Positions 50,778 to 60,367 are shown, counted from the first letter of the stretch. The stretch: DNA of 64,000 bases from Bryobacterales bacterium (GCA_020852755.1 JADZAF010000231.1:1-64000); one strand, 5' to 3'. Notes: generated by a model from the letters alone, not told the origin. Translations and numbers: made by a program.

Positions 50778-52574
50778 ATGCATGCCCGATGTCTTCCGCT
50801 TCTTTGTCTGGGAACCGCGCTGGTCTTCGGCCAGACGGCCGGCCCGCGGCAGATCACCCGCCCGGTGGTGCGCGGCACCCAGTACGCCGCGGCTTCCATG
50901 AAACCGGAGGCCACCCAGGTGGCCGAGCAGATCCTGCGGGCCGGGGGCAATGCCTTCGACGCCATCGTGGCCGGCCAGGCCGTGCTGTCGATCGTGGACG
51001 CCGCCATGAACGGGGTCGGCAGCGACGCCGTGCTGCTGATCTACGACGCCCGCGCAGGGAAGGTGGTCTCGCTGAATGCCGAGGGCCCCGCTCCGAGACT
51101 GGCCACCATCGACTGGTACAAGAAGAACCACGGGGGAACGCTGCCGGACAGCGACACGCTGCTTTCAGGGACGGTGCCGGGCGTTGTGGACGCGTGGTAC
51201 ATCCTGCTGGACCGCTGGGGCACCATGACCTTCGCCCAGGTGCTGGCCCCGGCCATCGAGATGCTCGAAAAGGGATTCCCGCTCAGCGACCGCCTGGCCG
51301 GCAACATTAACAGTTCCAAGAAACTGCGCAAGTATCCGTCCAGCGTGAGGGTCTACTGTCCGGACGGGAAGCGATGGAAGGGCGGGGACATCTTCCGCAA
51401 CCCTGACCTGGCGGCCACGCTGAGAAAACTGGTCGAGGCGGAGCGGCAGAACGCGGCCAAGGGACGCAGTGCAGCGCTGAAGGCGGCGCGCGACCGGTTC
51501 TACAAAGGCGACATCGCGCGCGAGATGGCGCGGTTCTCGGAGGAGAACGGGGGGCTGTTCCGCTACGAGGATTTCGCCTCCTACACGGCCAAACTGGAAG
51601 AACCGGTCTCCATCACCTATCGCGGCTACCAGGTCTATAAGAACCCCTCGGCCACCCAGGGCCCGGCCGAGTTGTTCCTGCTGAACATCCTGGAGACCTA
51701 CGACTTGAAGGCCCTGGGCCACAACACCGCGGACTACATACACGTCTCGGCGGAGGCGGCCAAGCTGGCCTTCGCCGACCGCGACAAGTATCTCGGCGAT
51801 ATGGATTTCATTCCCATACCCTACCCCGGCCTGCTTTCCAGGCAATACGCCGCCGAGCGCCGCAAGCTGATCGATCCCGAACGGGCTTCCCTCGAGTTCC
51901 GTCCCGGGGTGGCGGAGAAGTTCATGCAGGGCATGCCGCTGCTGGAGCGGCCGCTGGACGTGAACATCAGCGGCAACGCGGACCACGAAGGAGATACGAG
52001 CTACATCGCCGTGGTAGACCGGCAGCGCAACATGATCACGTTCACGCCCAGCCTGCACAGCGGCTTCGGCACGGGCGTGGTGATGGGCAACCTGGGTTTC
52101 ATCCTGAATTGCCGCGGCGACTATTACTCGCTGGTGCCCGGCCATGCGAACGCGCTGGAGCCGGGCAAGCGGCCGCGCAGCACCCTGCAGGGCACACTGG
52201 TGATGAAGGACGGCAAACCGGCCATGGTGCTGGGCAGCCCGGGCGGGGACGACCAGTGCATGCGCACCCTCCAGACCTTCCTGAACATGGTGGAGTTCGG
52301 GATGAACATCCAGCGGGCCATCGAAGCGCCGCGCTGGACCACGCGCAGCTTCCCGGCGTCGCCCTTCCCCCACACCATGTACCCGGGAGACCTGGGGCTG
52401 GAGGACCGGATACCGGAACCGGTGAGCAAGGCGCTGGCCGCCAAGGGGCACAAAGTGCGAAACCAGGGGCCCTGGTCGCTAGGGTCGAACGCCGGGATCG
52501 TGATCGATCCGCAAACCGGAGTGCTGAGCGCGGGAGCCGATCCCCGCGCGGATGCCTATGCCCTGGCCTGGTGA
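50778..52574 (+). CDS. gamma-glutamyltranspeptidase
   Basis: ATG 50778 is chosen from the -10 box position and because a signal peptide follows (LPLLCLGTALVFGQ); 598 residues, a normal length. Large-subunit features are ASMKPEATQVAEQILRAGGN, DAIVAGQAVLSIVDA and SGTVPGVVDAW. The autoprocessing site is HEGDTSYIAVVD with Thr407 as predicted nucleophile of the small subunit; GSPGGDDQ is near the oxyanion region. It transfers or hydrolyses gamma-glutamyl groups in the periplasm. It converges on egtD with a 19-bp overlap of the 3' ends, which brings it next to the ergothioneine genes. Confidence 0.93.
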   Translation: MHARCLPLLCLGTALVFGQTAGPRQITRPVVRGTQYAAASMKPEATQVAEQILRAGGNAFDAIVAGQAVLSIVDAAMNGVGSDAVLLIYDARAGKVVSLNAEGPAPRLATIDWYKKNHGGTLPDSDTLLSGTVPGVVDAWYILLDRWGTMTFAQVLAPAIEMLEKGFPLSDRLAGNINSSKKLRKYPSSVRVYCPDGKRWKGGDIFRNPDLAATLRKLVEAERQNAAKGRSAALKAARDRFYKGDIAREMARFSEENGGLFRYEDFASYTAKLEEPVSITYRGYQVYKNPSATQGPAELFLLNILETYDLKALGHNTADYIHVSAEAAKLAFADRDKYLGDMDFIPIPYPGLLSRQYAAERRKLIDPERASLEFRPGVAEKFMQGMPLLERPLDVNISGNADHEGDTSYIAVVDRQRNMITFTPSLHSGFGTGVVMGNLGFILNCRGDYYSLVPGHANALEPGKRPRSTLQGTLVMKDGKPAMVLGSPGGDDQCMRTLQTFLNMVEFGMNIQRAIEAPRWTTRSFPASPFPHTMYPGDLGLEDRIPEPVSKALAAKGHKVRNQGPWSLGSNAGIVIDPQTGVLSAGADPRADAYALAW

Positions 52575-53545
52575 TCCGGTGGGACCGCCCCCACCCTCCA
52601 CAGGCTGAGGGCGAAGGGCCAGCCGGCATCCAGCCAATGGGCCAGCGGGTCGAAACCGGCTTGCGCGGCCATGGAGGTCAGGCCGGCCAGGTCGAAGCGG
52701 TAGGAAGACTCCGTCCAGATCGTCTCGCCCTCCTCGAGGGTGAAGCGCAGGCCCGCCGCGGGCACTTCCACGTCCTGGCGGCACAGTGAGCGAAGGTGCA
52801 TCTCGACGCGCTGGTGCGCGGCGTCGTAGCGCGCCTCGTGGGCGAACCGCGACAGCGTAAAATTGCCGCCCAGTTCCCGGTTGATGCGGGCTAGCAGATT
52901 CCGGTTGAAAGCCGCCGTGACGCCGGCGGGATCGTCGTATGCGGGCAGGAGCACTTCGGCGGGTTTCACCAGGTCGGCGCCCAGCAGAAGCAGGTCCCCG
53001 GGCGCGAGCAAGCCCCGGACCCGCTCAAGAAAGGCGACGGCCGAGGAGGGGTTGAAATTGCCGATGGTGCCGCCCAGAAACAACACCAGCACCGGCCGGC
53101 CCGGGGGCCGCTCCGCCAGGGCCGCGCGCAGGCCGTCGAGGTAAGAAGCCGTCACCGGCCGGATGACGGCCAGGTGCTCGAGGTCCCTGCGGCACCGCTC
53201 CAGCGCGGAGGGGGAGACGTCGATGGGGCAGTAGACCATCCGGCCGTTCCGGCCGAACGCTTCCAGGACGCGCACGGTCTTGCGGCCCGACCCGCTGCCC
53301 AGTTCGATCAGCAGCCGGGCGCCCTCCGCGCGGGCCGCTATCTCGCCGGCGCTGGCGGCCAGGATCCGCTCCTCCGCCCGCGTCACCCCGTATTCAGGCA
53401 GGTGGCAGATGGCCTCGAACAGGGCGCTTCCGACGTCGTCGTAGAAGTACTCCGGGGAGAGTTCGCGCTGCGGCCGGCTGAGGCCCTCGCGCACGTCCCG
53501 GGCGAAGCGGGCACGGCCCGCTTCCGGAGCCGCAGCCGCGCTCAA
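52556..53545 (-). CDS. egtD: L-histidine N-alpha-methyltransferase EgtD
   Basis: The TTG at 53545 overlaps the egtB stop (TTGA) and has GGAG 8-11 bp upstream; a GTG at 53563 is the alternative. 329 residues, the usual length. Features: SPEYFYDDVGSALFEAIC, the SAM site LIELGSGSGRKT, YCPIDVSPSAL, LFLGGTIGNFNP and a C-terminal HWLDAGWPFALSLW. It makes hercynine from histidine with three methyl groups from S-adenosylmethionine, the first step in ergothioneine synthesis. The next enzyme, egtB, is directly upstream in the same operon. Confidence 0.95.
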   Translation of the reverse strand: MSAAAAPEAGRARFARDVREGLSRPQRELSPEYFYDDVGSALFEAICHLPEYGVTRAEERILAASAGEIAARAEGARLLIELGSGSGRKTVRVLEAFGRNGRMVYCPIDVSPSALERCRRDLEHLAVIRPVTASYLDGLRAALAERPPGRPVLVLFLGGTIGNFNPSSAVAFLERVRGLLAPGDLLLLGADLVKPAEVLLPAYDDPAGVTAAFNRNLLARINRELGGNFTLSRFAHEARYDAAHQRVEMHLRSLCRQDVEVPAAGLRFTLEEGETIWTESSYRFDLAGLTSMAAQAGFDPLAHWLDAGWPFALSLWRVGAVPPDHQARA

Positions 53546-54786
53546 TCCACGCTCCGCACGCACCGAAAGGTCGCGTAGACGTAGGGATAGTCCGCCCGGA
53601 ACCAGTTGCGAAATGAGGGCCGGAGCAGCCGTGCCGCCGTCCGCGGCGAGCCGCCTTTCATGACGAAGTGGGCGTTGTCGAAGAAGCCGGCCGAGTAGGC
53701 CGGGTAGTAGGGGCGGGCACGGAAGCCGGGGAACGGACCGAAGGGCGTCGCGGTCCATTCCCAGCCGTTGCCCACCATCTGGGAGACGCCGAAGGCGCTG
53801 TCGCCGGCGGGGGTAGCGTCCACCGGCTGGGTGTCCCAGTGGTGGAAGTCGAAGTTGCCGCGCGAGCGGCCGGGCGGCTCATCGCCCCAGGGGAACTTCC
53901 GCTCGCCGCCGCCGGGCGTCCCCAGGGCGGCGCGGTGCCACTGCGCCTCGCTCGGGATGGAACATCCGACCCACGCGGCGTAGCTCTCGGCCTGCTGCTG
54001 GGTCACGTAGACCGGGTGATTCAGGGGAAGCGGCTCCCGGCCAAACATGGTGCGCAACTCCCAGTCCCCGTTGGCTTTGACCCAGTAATAGGGGACCGGG
54101 CCGCCGGAGCGCACGAACTCCAGGTAGTCTCCGTTGGTGATCTTGTGGCGGCCGATCAGGAAGGCGGGCACGTCCACCTCGTGGCGCTCGAACTCGTTGT
54201 CCCAGCCGAACGGCTCGCCCTGGCGTAATCCCAGGGTCGCGGGACCGGCCGGAATGCGGATCATCTCCTGGCGCGGCGTTGCACCAGCGGAGAGGACGCT
54301 CGGGGGCCGGGGCGGCCGTTTGCCCTCCAAAGGCAGGTTATGAAGGAGGTAGGCGAAGGTTTCCGCGTGCATCAGGCGGTGCTCGATGGCGGTATCGAGC
54401 ATCTCTTCCGGCACGGCATCGAGGCCGGAATCCAGGAGCCTGCGCGTTTCCCGGTTGTACTCCTCGACGGCTTCCCGGGCGGGCCAGTCGGCAGGGACGT
54501 CGGCCGGCAGCGCATCCGGCCCGGGATCGATGCCGAAAGCGAATAACTCGTCGAAGGCCGGATGAAACGGCGGAAGCCCGAGCCCGCGCCGGGCCATGAG
54601 GTTCCAGTCGAACGCCTCCAGGTGGCCCAGGTAGAAGATCAGGCGGTGGCGTTCCGGGATGGGACGGTCATAGATGGCGCCGGGCGCGACCACGCCGAAC
54701 AGTTCGTCGGTCATCCGGCGCGCCGCCATCAACTCCGAGCGCAGCGCGGCTGCGCGGCCCGCGCCCGGCTGGTGTGCAGTTGCCAT
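53542..54786 (-). CDS. egtB: ergothioneine sulfoxide synthase EgtB
   Basis: ATG 54786 is preceded by GGGGGAG; 414 residues. An N-terminal DinB-like domain holds the iron-binding triad: His55 in YLGHLEAFDW, and His136 and His140 in EHRLMHAETF. The C-terminal FGE/sulfatase-modifying domain has FLIGRHKITNGDY, CSIPSEAQWHRAAL, FPWGDEPP and MVGNGWEWTATPF. It joins hercynine to a thiol (gamma-glutamylcysteine or cysteine) using oxygen. No egtA, egtC or egtE is in the window, and at least one acidobacterial EgtB is known to use cysteine, so that choice is possible here too. A -10-like GATAAT is at 54825-54830. Confidence 0.94.
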   Translation of the reverse strand: MATAHQPGAGRAAALRSELMAARRMTDELFGVVAPGAIYDRPIPERHRLIFYLGHLEAFDWNLMARRGLGLPPFHPAFDELFAFGIDPGPDALPADVPADWPAREAVEEYNRETRRLLDSGLDAVPEEMLDTAIEHRLMHAETFAYLLHNLPLEGKRPPRPPSVLSAGATPRQEMIRIPAGPATLGLRQGEPFGWDNEFERHEVDVPAFLIGRHKITNGDYLEFVRSGGPVPYYWVKANGDWELRTMFGREPLPLNHPVYVTQQQAESYAAWVGCSIPSEAQWHRAALGTPGGGERKFPWGDEPPGRSRGNFDFHHWDTQPVDATPAGDSAFGVSQMVGNGWEWTATPFGPFPGFRARPYYPAYSAGFFDNAHFVMKGGSPRTAARLLRPSFRNWFRADYPYVYATFRCVRSVD

Positions 54787-54824
54787 AGTTCCCAGTCTCC
54801 CCCCAGGAGGTGTGCCTCCAGTCA

Positions 54825-54830
54825 ATTATC
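54825..54830 (-). promoter_or_regulatory. possible -10 box (GATAAT) for egtB-egtD
   Basis: GATAAT on the minus strand lies 38 bp before the egtB ATG in the 62-bp gap after mtgA. No clear -35 box is seen, so egtBD could also be read through from mtgA. Confidence 0.35.
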
Positions 54831-54848
54831 GCTCCAGCCCGGCCGGAG

Positions 54849-55556
54849 TTACCAGCCCAGCCGGCTCATCCTCTCCAGAATGCGGGCGCTGTAGCTCCCC
54901 ATGTCGGCCGGTTTCCGCCGCCTGGGCGAGGGGAGAACGGCGGCCAGCCGCGCGCCCTGCTCCCGGTTCACGCGCGCCGCGGGGATGCCGTAGTGGTATT
55001 GGGCGGCAGCTTCGGCGCCGTAGACACCGGGGCCCCACTCCACCACGTTCAGGTACAGCTCCAGGATGCGCTGCTTGCCGAGAAGGAACTCGGCCGGCGG
55101 CACCAGGGTGAACTCGACGGCTTTCCGCAGCAGTGAAAGCCGGGTGGTAAGGAACAGGTTCTTGACCAGTTGCTGGGTGATGGTCGAAGCGCCGCGGATG
55201 CGGCCGCGCTCCAGGTCCTGCTCGATGACGTTCCGGACCTCGGTCCAGTCGAACCCGCGGTGCTGGAAGAAGCGGCTGTCTTCGGCGGCGACGACCGCGT
55301 GCTGGAAGCTGCGAGAGATGCGTTCGAGCCGCACGAAGCGGTAGCGCTTGCGGTACGGCTGTTTCTGAAACCAGGATTCAACCCGGCGCTCGACCTGCAC
55401 GGCGGTGACAGGCGGCGGAATCCAGCGGACGGCCGCCAGGGCCAGCAGGGCCAGGGCATAGAACATGGCGGCGGCCGCCAGAAGCCCGCGGGCGAGGCGG
55501 CGCGGCAGGCCGGGACGCCGGGAAGATTTCGATCGGGCGGTTCTTGTCGCGGCCAA
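54849..55556 (-). CDS. mtgA: monofunctional peptidoglycan glycosyltransferase MtgA
   Basis: A TTG start at 55556, 5 bp after the stop of the cyclase gene, gives 235 residues. One N-terminal membrane helix (LLAAAAMFYALALLALAAV) anchors a GT51 domain with the key motifs VAAEDSRFFQHRGFDW (catalytic Glu), GASTITQQLVKNLFL and RILELYLNVVEWGPGVYG. No transpeptidase domain follows, so it only polymerises lipid II into glycan strands. It is in a run with proC, a phosphodiesterase and a diguanylate cyclase. Confidence 0.95.
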   Translation of the reverse strand: MAATRTARSKSSRRPGLPRRLARGLLAAAAMFYALALLALAAVRWIPPPVTAVQVERRVESWFQKQPYRKRYRFVRLERISRSFQHAVVAAEDSRFFQHRGFDWTEVRNVIEQDLERGRIRGASTITQQLVKNLFLTTRLSLLRKAVEFTLVPPAEFLLGKQRILELYLNVVEWGPGVYGAEAAAQYHYGIPAARVNREQGARLAAVLPSPRRRKPADMGSYSARILERMSRLGW

Positions 55557-55561
55557 CGCGC

Positions 55562-56722
55562 CTAGACCCCGCGGTTGGCCCGCTTCATGGCGTACATCTG
55601 GCGGTCAGCCTGGTCCAGCACTTCCCGCAGACTCCGCCCGGCCGCCTCGGCGGCGCCCCAGCTCATGGTGATGGGCAGGAGACCCAGGCCGCGCACCTGG
55701 AACTTGAGCAGGCGCTCCTGCAACTGGTGCATACGAGCCTGCACCATGGGGAGGTTGCCGTCGTAGAAGATGATGACGAACTCGTCGCCGCCCCAGCGGA
55801 AGGCCTCGTCTTCTTTCCGGATGGACGAGCGGATGAGATGGCCGATGTTGCTGAGCAGTTCGTCGCCGACCATGTGCCCGTGACGGTCGTTGACGGCCTT
55901 GAAGCTGTCGAGGTCGCAGACGGTGACGGCGCCGACAAAACCCGCCTGGCTCTCCAGCCGGCGGGAGAGCGAGGCCTGGTTCAGCAGGCCGGTCAGGCTG
56001 TCGATATCCTGCGAGCGCGAGGTTCGCTTCTGCAGGCGCATGAGTTCCTCGGTCACCTTCCGGACACGCTGGTTCAGCTGACCGATCCACATGGTGATGG
56101 CGGCGAAGGCGAGGGTCGCCTGGAGGGCAAAATCGACCAGGGGGTGGTAGGGAACGTATAGCGACGCCCAGCCGGGACTGCGTCCGGTTACATGAACATA
56201 AAAGAAGATCGAGGCCTGACACCAGGAGGTCACGGCCAGGAGAATCAGGGCTATCCGGAACATTTTCGCACCCGGGGCCTCTATGCCCGGAGCGTCGAAG
56301 TAGGTGAAGAGGAAGAAGCCGCACATCACCAGGGTGTGCAGCGCGTGATAGCCGGCGAACGTGCTTCCGGTGCCGGTCAGGAACACCAGGAGCAGAAACA
56401 GTGGGAACCCCAGCAGCAGGGTCAGGGCGCTGCCGACTATCCGGACTCCCTGGGGGTTGGCCTGGGAGCGGGCCGCGGCCACCAGGGTAAGAGCGAACGC
56501 AAACTCGAAACCGGCCCAGGGAGACAGCCACACGGTGGCCCCGCTGGCAAAGAACCGCAGCGCGGAGAGCAGCGCCAGGGCTTCCGCGGCCCAGGCCAGG
56601 CTCCAGTAGCCGAAGTAGACGGTCCCGGACTCCCGCCGCAGGTACAGGAAGACCAGGCAGAACAGGACTGTGCCGAGCAGATGGCCGTAGAGAAGGGCCG
56701 GATCCGGTACCAGTCCCTGCAC
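55562..56722 (-). CDS. membrane diguanylate cyclase (GGDEF)
   Basis: A GTG start with GGGAGA upstream overlaps the stop of the phosphodiesterase gene; 386 residues. About seven hydrophobic segments form the N-terminal half (LGTVLFCLVFLYL, LALLSALRFFASGATVWL, LLLGFPLFLLLVFL, LALAFAAITMWIG), an unassigned membrane sensor. A short coiled coil leads to the GGDEF domain: DSLTGLLNQASL, CDLDSFKAVNDRHGH, and RKEDEAFRWGGDEF, in which RxxD at 5 residues before GGDEF (311-315) is the product-inhibition site. It makes cyclic di-GMP. The membrane part may sense an envelope signal. Confidence 0.92.
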   Translation of the reverse strand: MQGLVPDPALLYGHLLGTVLFCLVFLYLRRESGTVYFGYWSLAWAAEALALLSALRFFASGATVWLSPWAGFEFAFALTLVAAARSQANPQGVRIVGSALTLLLGFPLFLLLVFLTGTGSTFAGYHALHTLVMCGFFLFTYFDAPGIEAPGAKMFRIALILLAVTSWCQASIFFYVHVTGRSPGWASLYVPYHPLVDFALQATLAFAAITMWIGQLNQRVRKVTEELMRLQKRTSRSQDIDSLTGLLNQASLSRRLESQAGFVGAVTVCDLDSFKAVNDRHGHMVGDELLSNIGHLIRSSIRKEDEAFRWGGDEFVIIFYDGNLPMVQARMHQLQERLLKFQVRGLGLLPITMSWGAAEAAGRSLREVLDQADRQMYAMKRANRGV

Positions 56723-57504
56723 TACTCTCCCTTAATGGTAAGCCGGCGTATGGCTCGCGCCCTGCCGGTCTGCTCGTCCGCGTCGACGACAACGGAATGC
56801 AGTTCCGGCTGCCCCCGGGCCGCATCCATACGGATGGGCAAGCCGGTCAGGAAGCGGCGCAGGCCGGTCTGCTTTTCAACACCGATAATCGAATCGTAAG
56901 GTCCGGTCATACCCGCATCGGTCTGGTAAGCCGTGCCGCCCGGCAGAATCCGCTCGTCGGCTGTCGGGATGTGGGTGTGGGTTCCGACCATGGCCGAAAC
57001 GCGGCCGTTCAGATGCCACCCCATGGCCATTTTCTCGCTTGTCACTTCGGCATGGAAGTCCACAAAACGGATTTTCACCGCCGGATCGAGGGATTCCAGC
57101 AACTGGTCCGCCCGGCGGAAGGGACATTCGGTCGCAGGCATGTATGTGCGGCCCTGCAGGTTGATCACCGCGCAATGCACTCCGTTGTTGGCGCGCACCA
57201 CCAACAACCCCTGTCCCGGCAGTTCCGCGACGTAGTTGGCGGGGCGCAGCAGGCGCGGCTCGCGGGCCAGGTAATCGTAGATCTCGCGCTTGTCCCACAC
57301 GTGATTGCCCGAGGTGAGCACGTCCAGACCCATGGCGAACAGCTCGTCGGCGATGGGGGCGGTGATGCCGAAGCCTCCGGCCGCGTTCTCGGCGTTGGCG
57401 ATGGAGAGTTCGATTTCCTGGCTTTCGACAATGTGCTGCAAGTGCTGGGCGACCATGCGGCGGCCGGCCGAGCCGAAGATGTCGCCGATAAACAGTATGT
57501 TCAT
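56722..57504 (-). CDS. YmdB-like metallophosphoesterase (TIGR00282 family)
   Basis: ATG 57504 starts directly with the family motif MNILFIGDIFGSAGRRM; 260 residues, the normal length. Metal-binding motifs follow: IANAENAAGGFG, LTSGNHVWDK, FVDFHAEVTSEKMA and AMVGTHTHIPTADE. Bacillus YmdB is a cAMP/cyclic nucleotide phosphodiesterase that affects RNA levels and biofilm choice. The gene is next to a diguanylate cyclase, and the overlap of the stop with the GTG of that gene suggests coupled translation. Whether it acts on cyclic nucleotides here is unknown. Confidence 0.93.
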   Translation of the reverse strand: MNILFIGDIFGSAGRRMVAQHLQHIVESQEIELSIANAENAAGGFGITAPIADELFAMGLDVLTSGNHVWDKREIYDYLAREPRLLRPANYVAELPGQGLLVVRANNGVHCAVINLQGRTYMPATECPFRRADQLLESLDPAVKIRFVDFHAEVTSEKMAMGWHLNGRVSAMVGTHTHIPTADERILPGGTAYQTDAGMTGPYDSIIGVEKQTGLRRFLTGLPIRMDAARGQPELHSVVVDADEQTGRARAIRRLTIKGE

Positions 57505-57559
57505 GAGGTATTGCAGGACTTCACAACGGGTTAGGTTAACACGCGGGCCGTGCCCGGCG

Positions 57560-58411
57560 TCAGTCCTGGCCGTCTCCGTCAAACTGGGCCAGCAGCGCCC
57601 GGGTGCGTTCGACCGAGGCGTGGGTGGCGGTCTCGATGGCCGAGATCAGCATGGAGCGCAGGCCGTGCTTCTCCAGTTCGTGTATGGCGGATATGGTGAC
57701 CCCGCCGGGAGTGATCACCTGGTCGCGCAGCACGGCCGGGTGCAGCATGCTCTCCCGCACCTGCTTGGCGGCGCCCAGGACGGTCTGCTCGGCCAGGCGG
57801 GTGGAGATTTCCCGCGAGAGGCCCATTTTCAACCCGCCCGCGATCAGCGCCTCGATCACCATGTAGACGTAGGCCGGCCCGCTGCCCGAAAGGGCGGTCA
57901 CCACGTGCATGAGGTCTTCCTCGACGAAGACGGCGACTCCGACGGCGCGAAAGATCTCCAGGACGAGATTGCGCTGCTCCGGCGAGCAGCAGCCGTTGGC
58001 GGCGACCGCGGTGGCGCCCTCCTCGACCACCACCGGGATGTTCGGCATGGCCCGGAAGACGGGCATGCGGCGGGCCGCGATCTTCTCGATCAGCGCGATG
58101 GGGACGGCGGCGGCCAGCGACAGCAGGATCTGCTCGTCCCGCAGCACGTCGCGGATTTCCTTGAGGACCTTGGGCAGCGTGGCGGGCTTGACCGCCAGCA
58201 CGATCAGATCGGCTTCACGGGCGGCTTCCGGGTTGCATCCGGCCGTCGCCCGGATGGAGAAGCGGGAGGCCACTTCGGCCGCCCGCTCCTCGCTTCGCAC
58301 GGTGGCCCAGATCCGCTCGCGCTGCGCAACGCCGGTCTTGAGAATGCCGCCGATCAGCGCGGCGCCCATGTTGCCGGCGCCCAGCACCGCGATCTTGAGT
58401 CCGGAACTCAT
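57560..58411 (-). CDS. proC: pyrroline-5-carboxylate reductase ProC
   Basis: The ATG at 58411 overlaps the ilvD stop by 4 bp; 283 residues. The Rossmann motif is [16 protein letters not shown], followed by [16 protein letters not shown] and [15 protein letters not shown]. The family signature [19 protein letters not shown] and the terminal [18 protein letters not shown] (Val where Thr is usual) are present. It reduces pyrroline-5-carboxylate to proline with NAD(P)H in the cytoplasm. It is one of a series of co-oriented genes from ilvD to mtgA. Confidence 0.95.
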   Translation of the reverse strand: MSSGLKIAVLGAGNMGAALIGGILKTGVAQRERIWATVRSEERAAEVASRFSIRATAGCNPEAAREADLIVLAVKPATLPKVLKEIRDVLRDEQILLSLAAAVPIALIEKIAARRMPVFRAMPNIPVVVEEGATAVAANGCCSPEQRNLVLEIFRAVGVAVFVEEDLMHVVTALSGSGPAYVYMVIEALIAGGLKMGLSREISTRLAEQTVLGAAKQVRESMLHPAVLRDQVITPGGVTISAIHELEKHGLRSMLISAIETATHASVERTRALLAQFDGDGQD

Positions 58412-60081
58412 GCCTGGAACTTCGAGGTTACCGCGCCCTCCGAGGCCGAGGCCACCAGGGCGGCGTACTTGGCGAAGACGCCGGTGGTGTAGCGGGGCGC
58501 GGGAGGCTTCCAGCCGGCCAGGCGCCGTTCCAGGTCCGCGGCCGGGATCTCCAGGTCGATCACGCCCGCTTCCGCGTCGATCCTGACCGGATCGTTCTCA
58601 TGGACCGCGGCGATGGGCCCGCCGTTGGCGGCTTCCGGGGAGACGTGGGCGATCATGAAGCCGTGCGTGGCGCCGCTGAAACGACCGTCGGTCACCAGGG
58701 CGACGCTCTCCGAGAGCCCGGCCCCCACGATGGCGCCGGTGACGCCCAGCATCTCCCGCATGCCGGGCCCCCCGCGCGGTCCTTCGTAACGGATGATGAC
58801 CACGTCGCCGGGATTGATCCTGCCTGCGGTCACGGCGGCCATGGCCGCTTCCTCGCATTCAAACACCCGGGCGGGCCCGCGGTGCACTTTCCTGTCGTGC
58901 CCGGCCAGCTTGATCACGCAGCCCTCGGGAGCCAGGCTGCCGCGCAGGATGGCGAAGCCCCCCCGGGTCTTGAGCGGGCGGTCGAGCGGCCGCACCACCT
59001 CCTGGCCCGGGGTTTCCCGCACCTCGGACGCTTCCTCGGCCAGGGTGCGTCCTGTGCAGGTGATGGCGGACCCGTCCAGGTGTCCGCCATCAAGCAGGCG
59101 CCGGGCGATCAGCCCGATGCCTCCGGCTTTGTCCACGTCCACGGCCACGAAGCGCCCGCCCGGCTTCAGATCGACCAGGACCGGGGTGCGGTCGCTGATG
59201 GCCTGGAAGTCATCGATGGCCAGCGGCACGCCGGCGTCGCGCGCCATGGCGATGAGGTGCAGCACGGCGTTGGTGGAGCCGCCGCTGCCCGCCACGCCCG
59301 CGATGGCGTTCTCGAACGCTTTCCGGGTGGCGATGTCGCGCGGTTTGCGGTCCTTCCGGACGCAATCCAGAATGACTTCCCCGCAGCGGCGGGCGACGTC
59401 GTGCTTGCGGGGATCCACCTGGGGAACGGCGTTCATGCCCATGGGCGAGAGGCCGATCAGCTCCATGACGGTGGCCATGGTGTTGGCGGTGAACTGGCCC
59501 CCGCAAGCGCCCGCGCCGGGACAGGCGTGGTCTTCGATTTCCTTCAGCTCCTGATCGCTGATGCGGCCGGCCGCATTGGCTCCCACGGCCTCGAACACGT
59601 CCTGGATGGTGATGTCCCGCCCGTGGTGCTTGCCGGGCAGAATCGACCCGCCGTAGAGAATGACGCCGGGCACGTTCAGCCGGAGCAGGGCCATGGCGGC
59701 GCCGGGAATGGTCTTGTCGCAGGCCACCAGGGCCACGACCCCGTCGAACATATGGCCGCGCGCCACCAGTTCGATGGAGTCGGCGATCACCTCGCGGCTG
59801 ATGAGCGAGGTCTTCATGCCTTCGGTTCCCATGGTCACGCCGTCGCTGATGGCGATGGTGTTGAACTCCATGGGCGTGCCGCCGGCCGCGCGGATGCCCT
59901 CTTTCACTTTGACGGCCAGCTCGCGCAGATTGTAGTTGCACGGCATGGTCTCAATCCAGGTATTGGCGACGCCGATAACCGGCTTGGCCAGATCTTCATC
60001 GCTGAAGCCGATGGCTTTCAGCATGGCGCGAGCGGGTGCACGATCGCGCCCCTGACTGATCGTGTAGCTACGCAGTTTCAT
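58408..60081 (-). CDS. ilvD: dihydroxy-acid dehydratase IlvD
   Basis: ATG 60081 is preceded by AAGGGA; 557 residues. Hallmarks are [55 protein letters not shown] (iron-sulfur cysteines) and [12 protein letters not shown]. It dehydrates 2,3-dihydroxy acids in valine and isoleucine synthesis. Homologues also act on sugar acids, but the match to the IlvD pattern ([15 protein letters not shown]) favours the amino acid enzyme. It overlaps proC by 4 bp and is the first gene of a long minus-strand run. Confidence 0.95.
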   Translation of the reverse strand: MKLRSYTISQGRDRAPARAMLKAIGFSDEDLAKPVIGVANTWIETMPCNYNLRELAVKVKEGIRAAGGTPMEFNTIAISDGVTMGTEGMKTSLISREVIADSIELVARGHMFDGVVALVACDKTIPGAAMALLRLNVPGVILYGGSILPGKHHGRDITIQDVFEAVGANAAGRISDQELKEIEDHACPGAGACGGQFTANTMATVMELIGLSPMGMNAVPQVDPRKHDVARRCGEVILDCVRKDRKPRDIATRKAFENAIAGVAGSGGSTNAVLHLIAMARDAGVPLAIDDFQAISDRTPVLVDLKPGGRFVAVDVDKAGGIGLIARRLLDGGHLDGSAITCTGRTLAEEASEVRETPGQEVVRPLDRPLKTRGGFAILRGSLAPEGCVIKLAGHDRKVHRGPARVFECEEAAMAAVTAGRINPGDVVIIRYEGPRGGPGMREMLGVTGAIVGAGLSESVALVTDGRFSGATHGFMIAHVSPEAANGGPIAAVHENDPVRIDAEAGVIDLEIPAADLERRLAGWKPPAPRYTTGVFAKYAALVASASEGAVTSKFQA

Positions 60082-60241
60082 GGGGATGTCCCTTATCTTA
60101 ACCCAGGCGGCCCGGCCGGCCGGCGGCGCCGGCAGGAACGGGAGACGCGCCCACCGGCCTGCGACCGGAAAAACGGCCGGATTTCTTCTCACGCGGTTCC
60201 CCATGCCGCTCCCTCCGGCCGCGGCCCTGTAGGCACGGTGT

Positions 60242-60259
60242 TACCGTTTCCGGACGGTA
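60242..60259. promoter_or_regulatory. 6-bp-armed inverted repeat in divergent gap
   Basis: TACCGT-TTCCGG-ACGGTA is a perfect inverted repeat with a 6-base palindromic centre in the 286-bp gap between ilvD and the TIR gene. It may be an operator or a small hairpin. The rest of the gap shows no clear promoter. Confidence 0.3.
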
Positions 60260-60367
60260 CGCGGGGAACCGCGGATTTCGTGTCGGACAGCCCGCCGGCA
60301 ATGGTTGACTTCCGCTTTCCGGACGAGGATGATCTCACCTGGACGGTTTCCAGCCTGCGAGGTGAGC

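Noticed and set aside
53542-54200. formylglycine-generating enzyme for the sulfatase
   Set aside because: The domain belongs to the FGE fold but is joined to a DinB domain with the His triad of EgtB and is next to egtD, so it is the ergothioneine enzyme.
52556-54786. Complete ergothioneine cluster
   Set aside because: Only egtB and egtD are present; no egtA, egtC or egtE could be found on either strand nearby.
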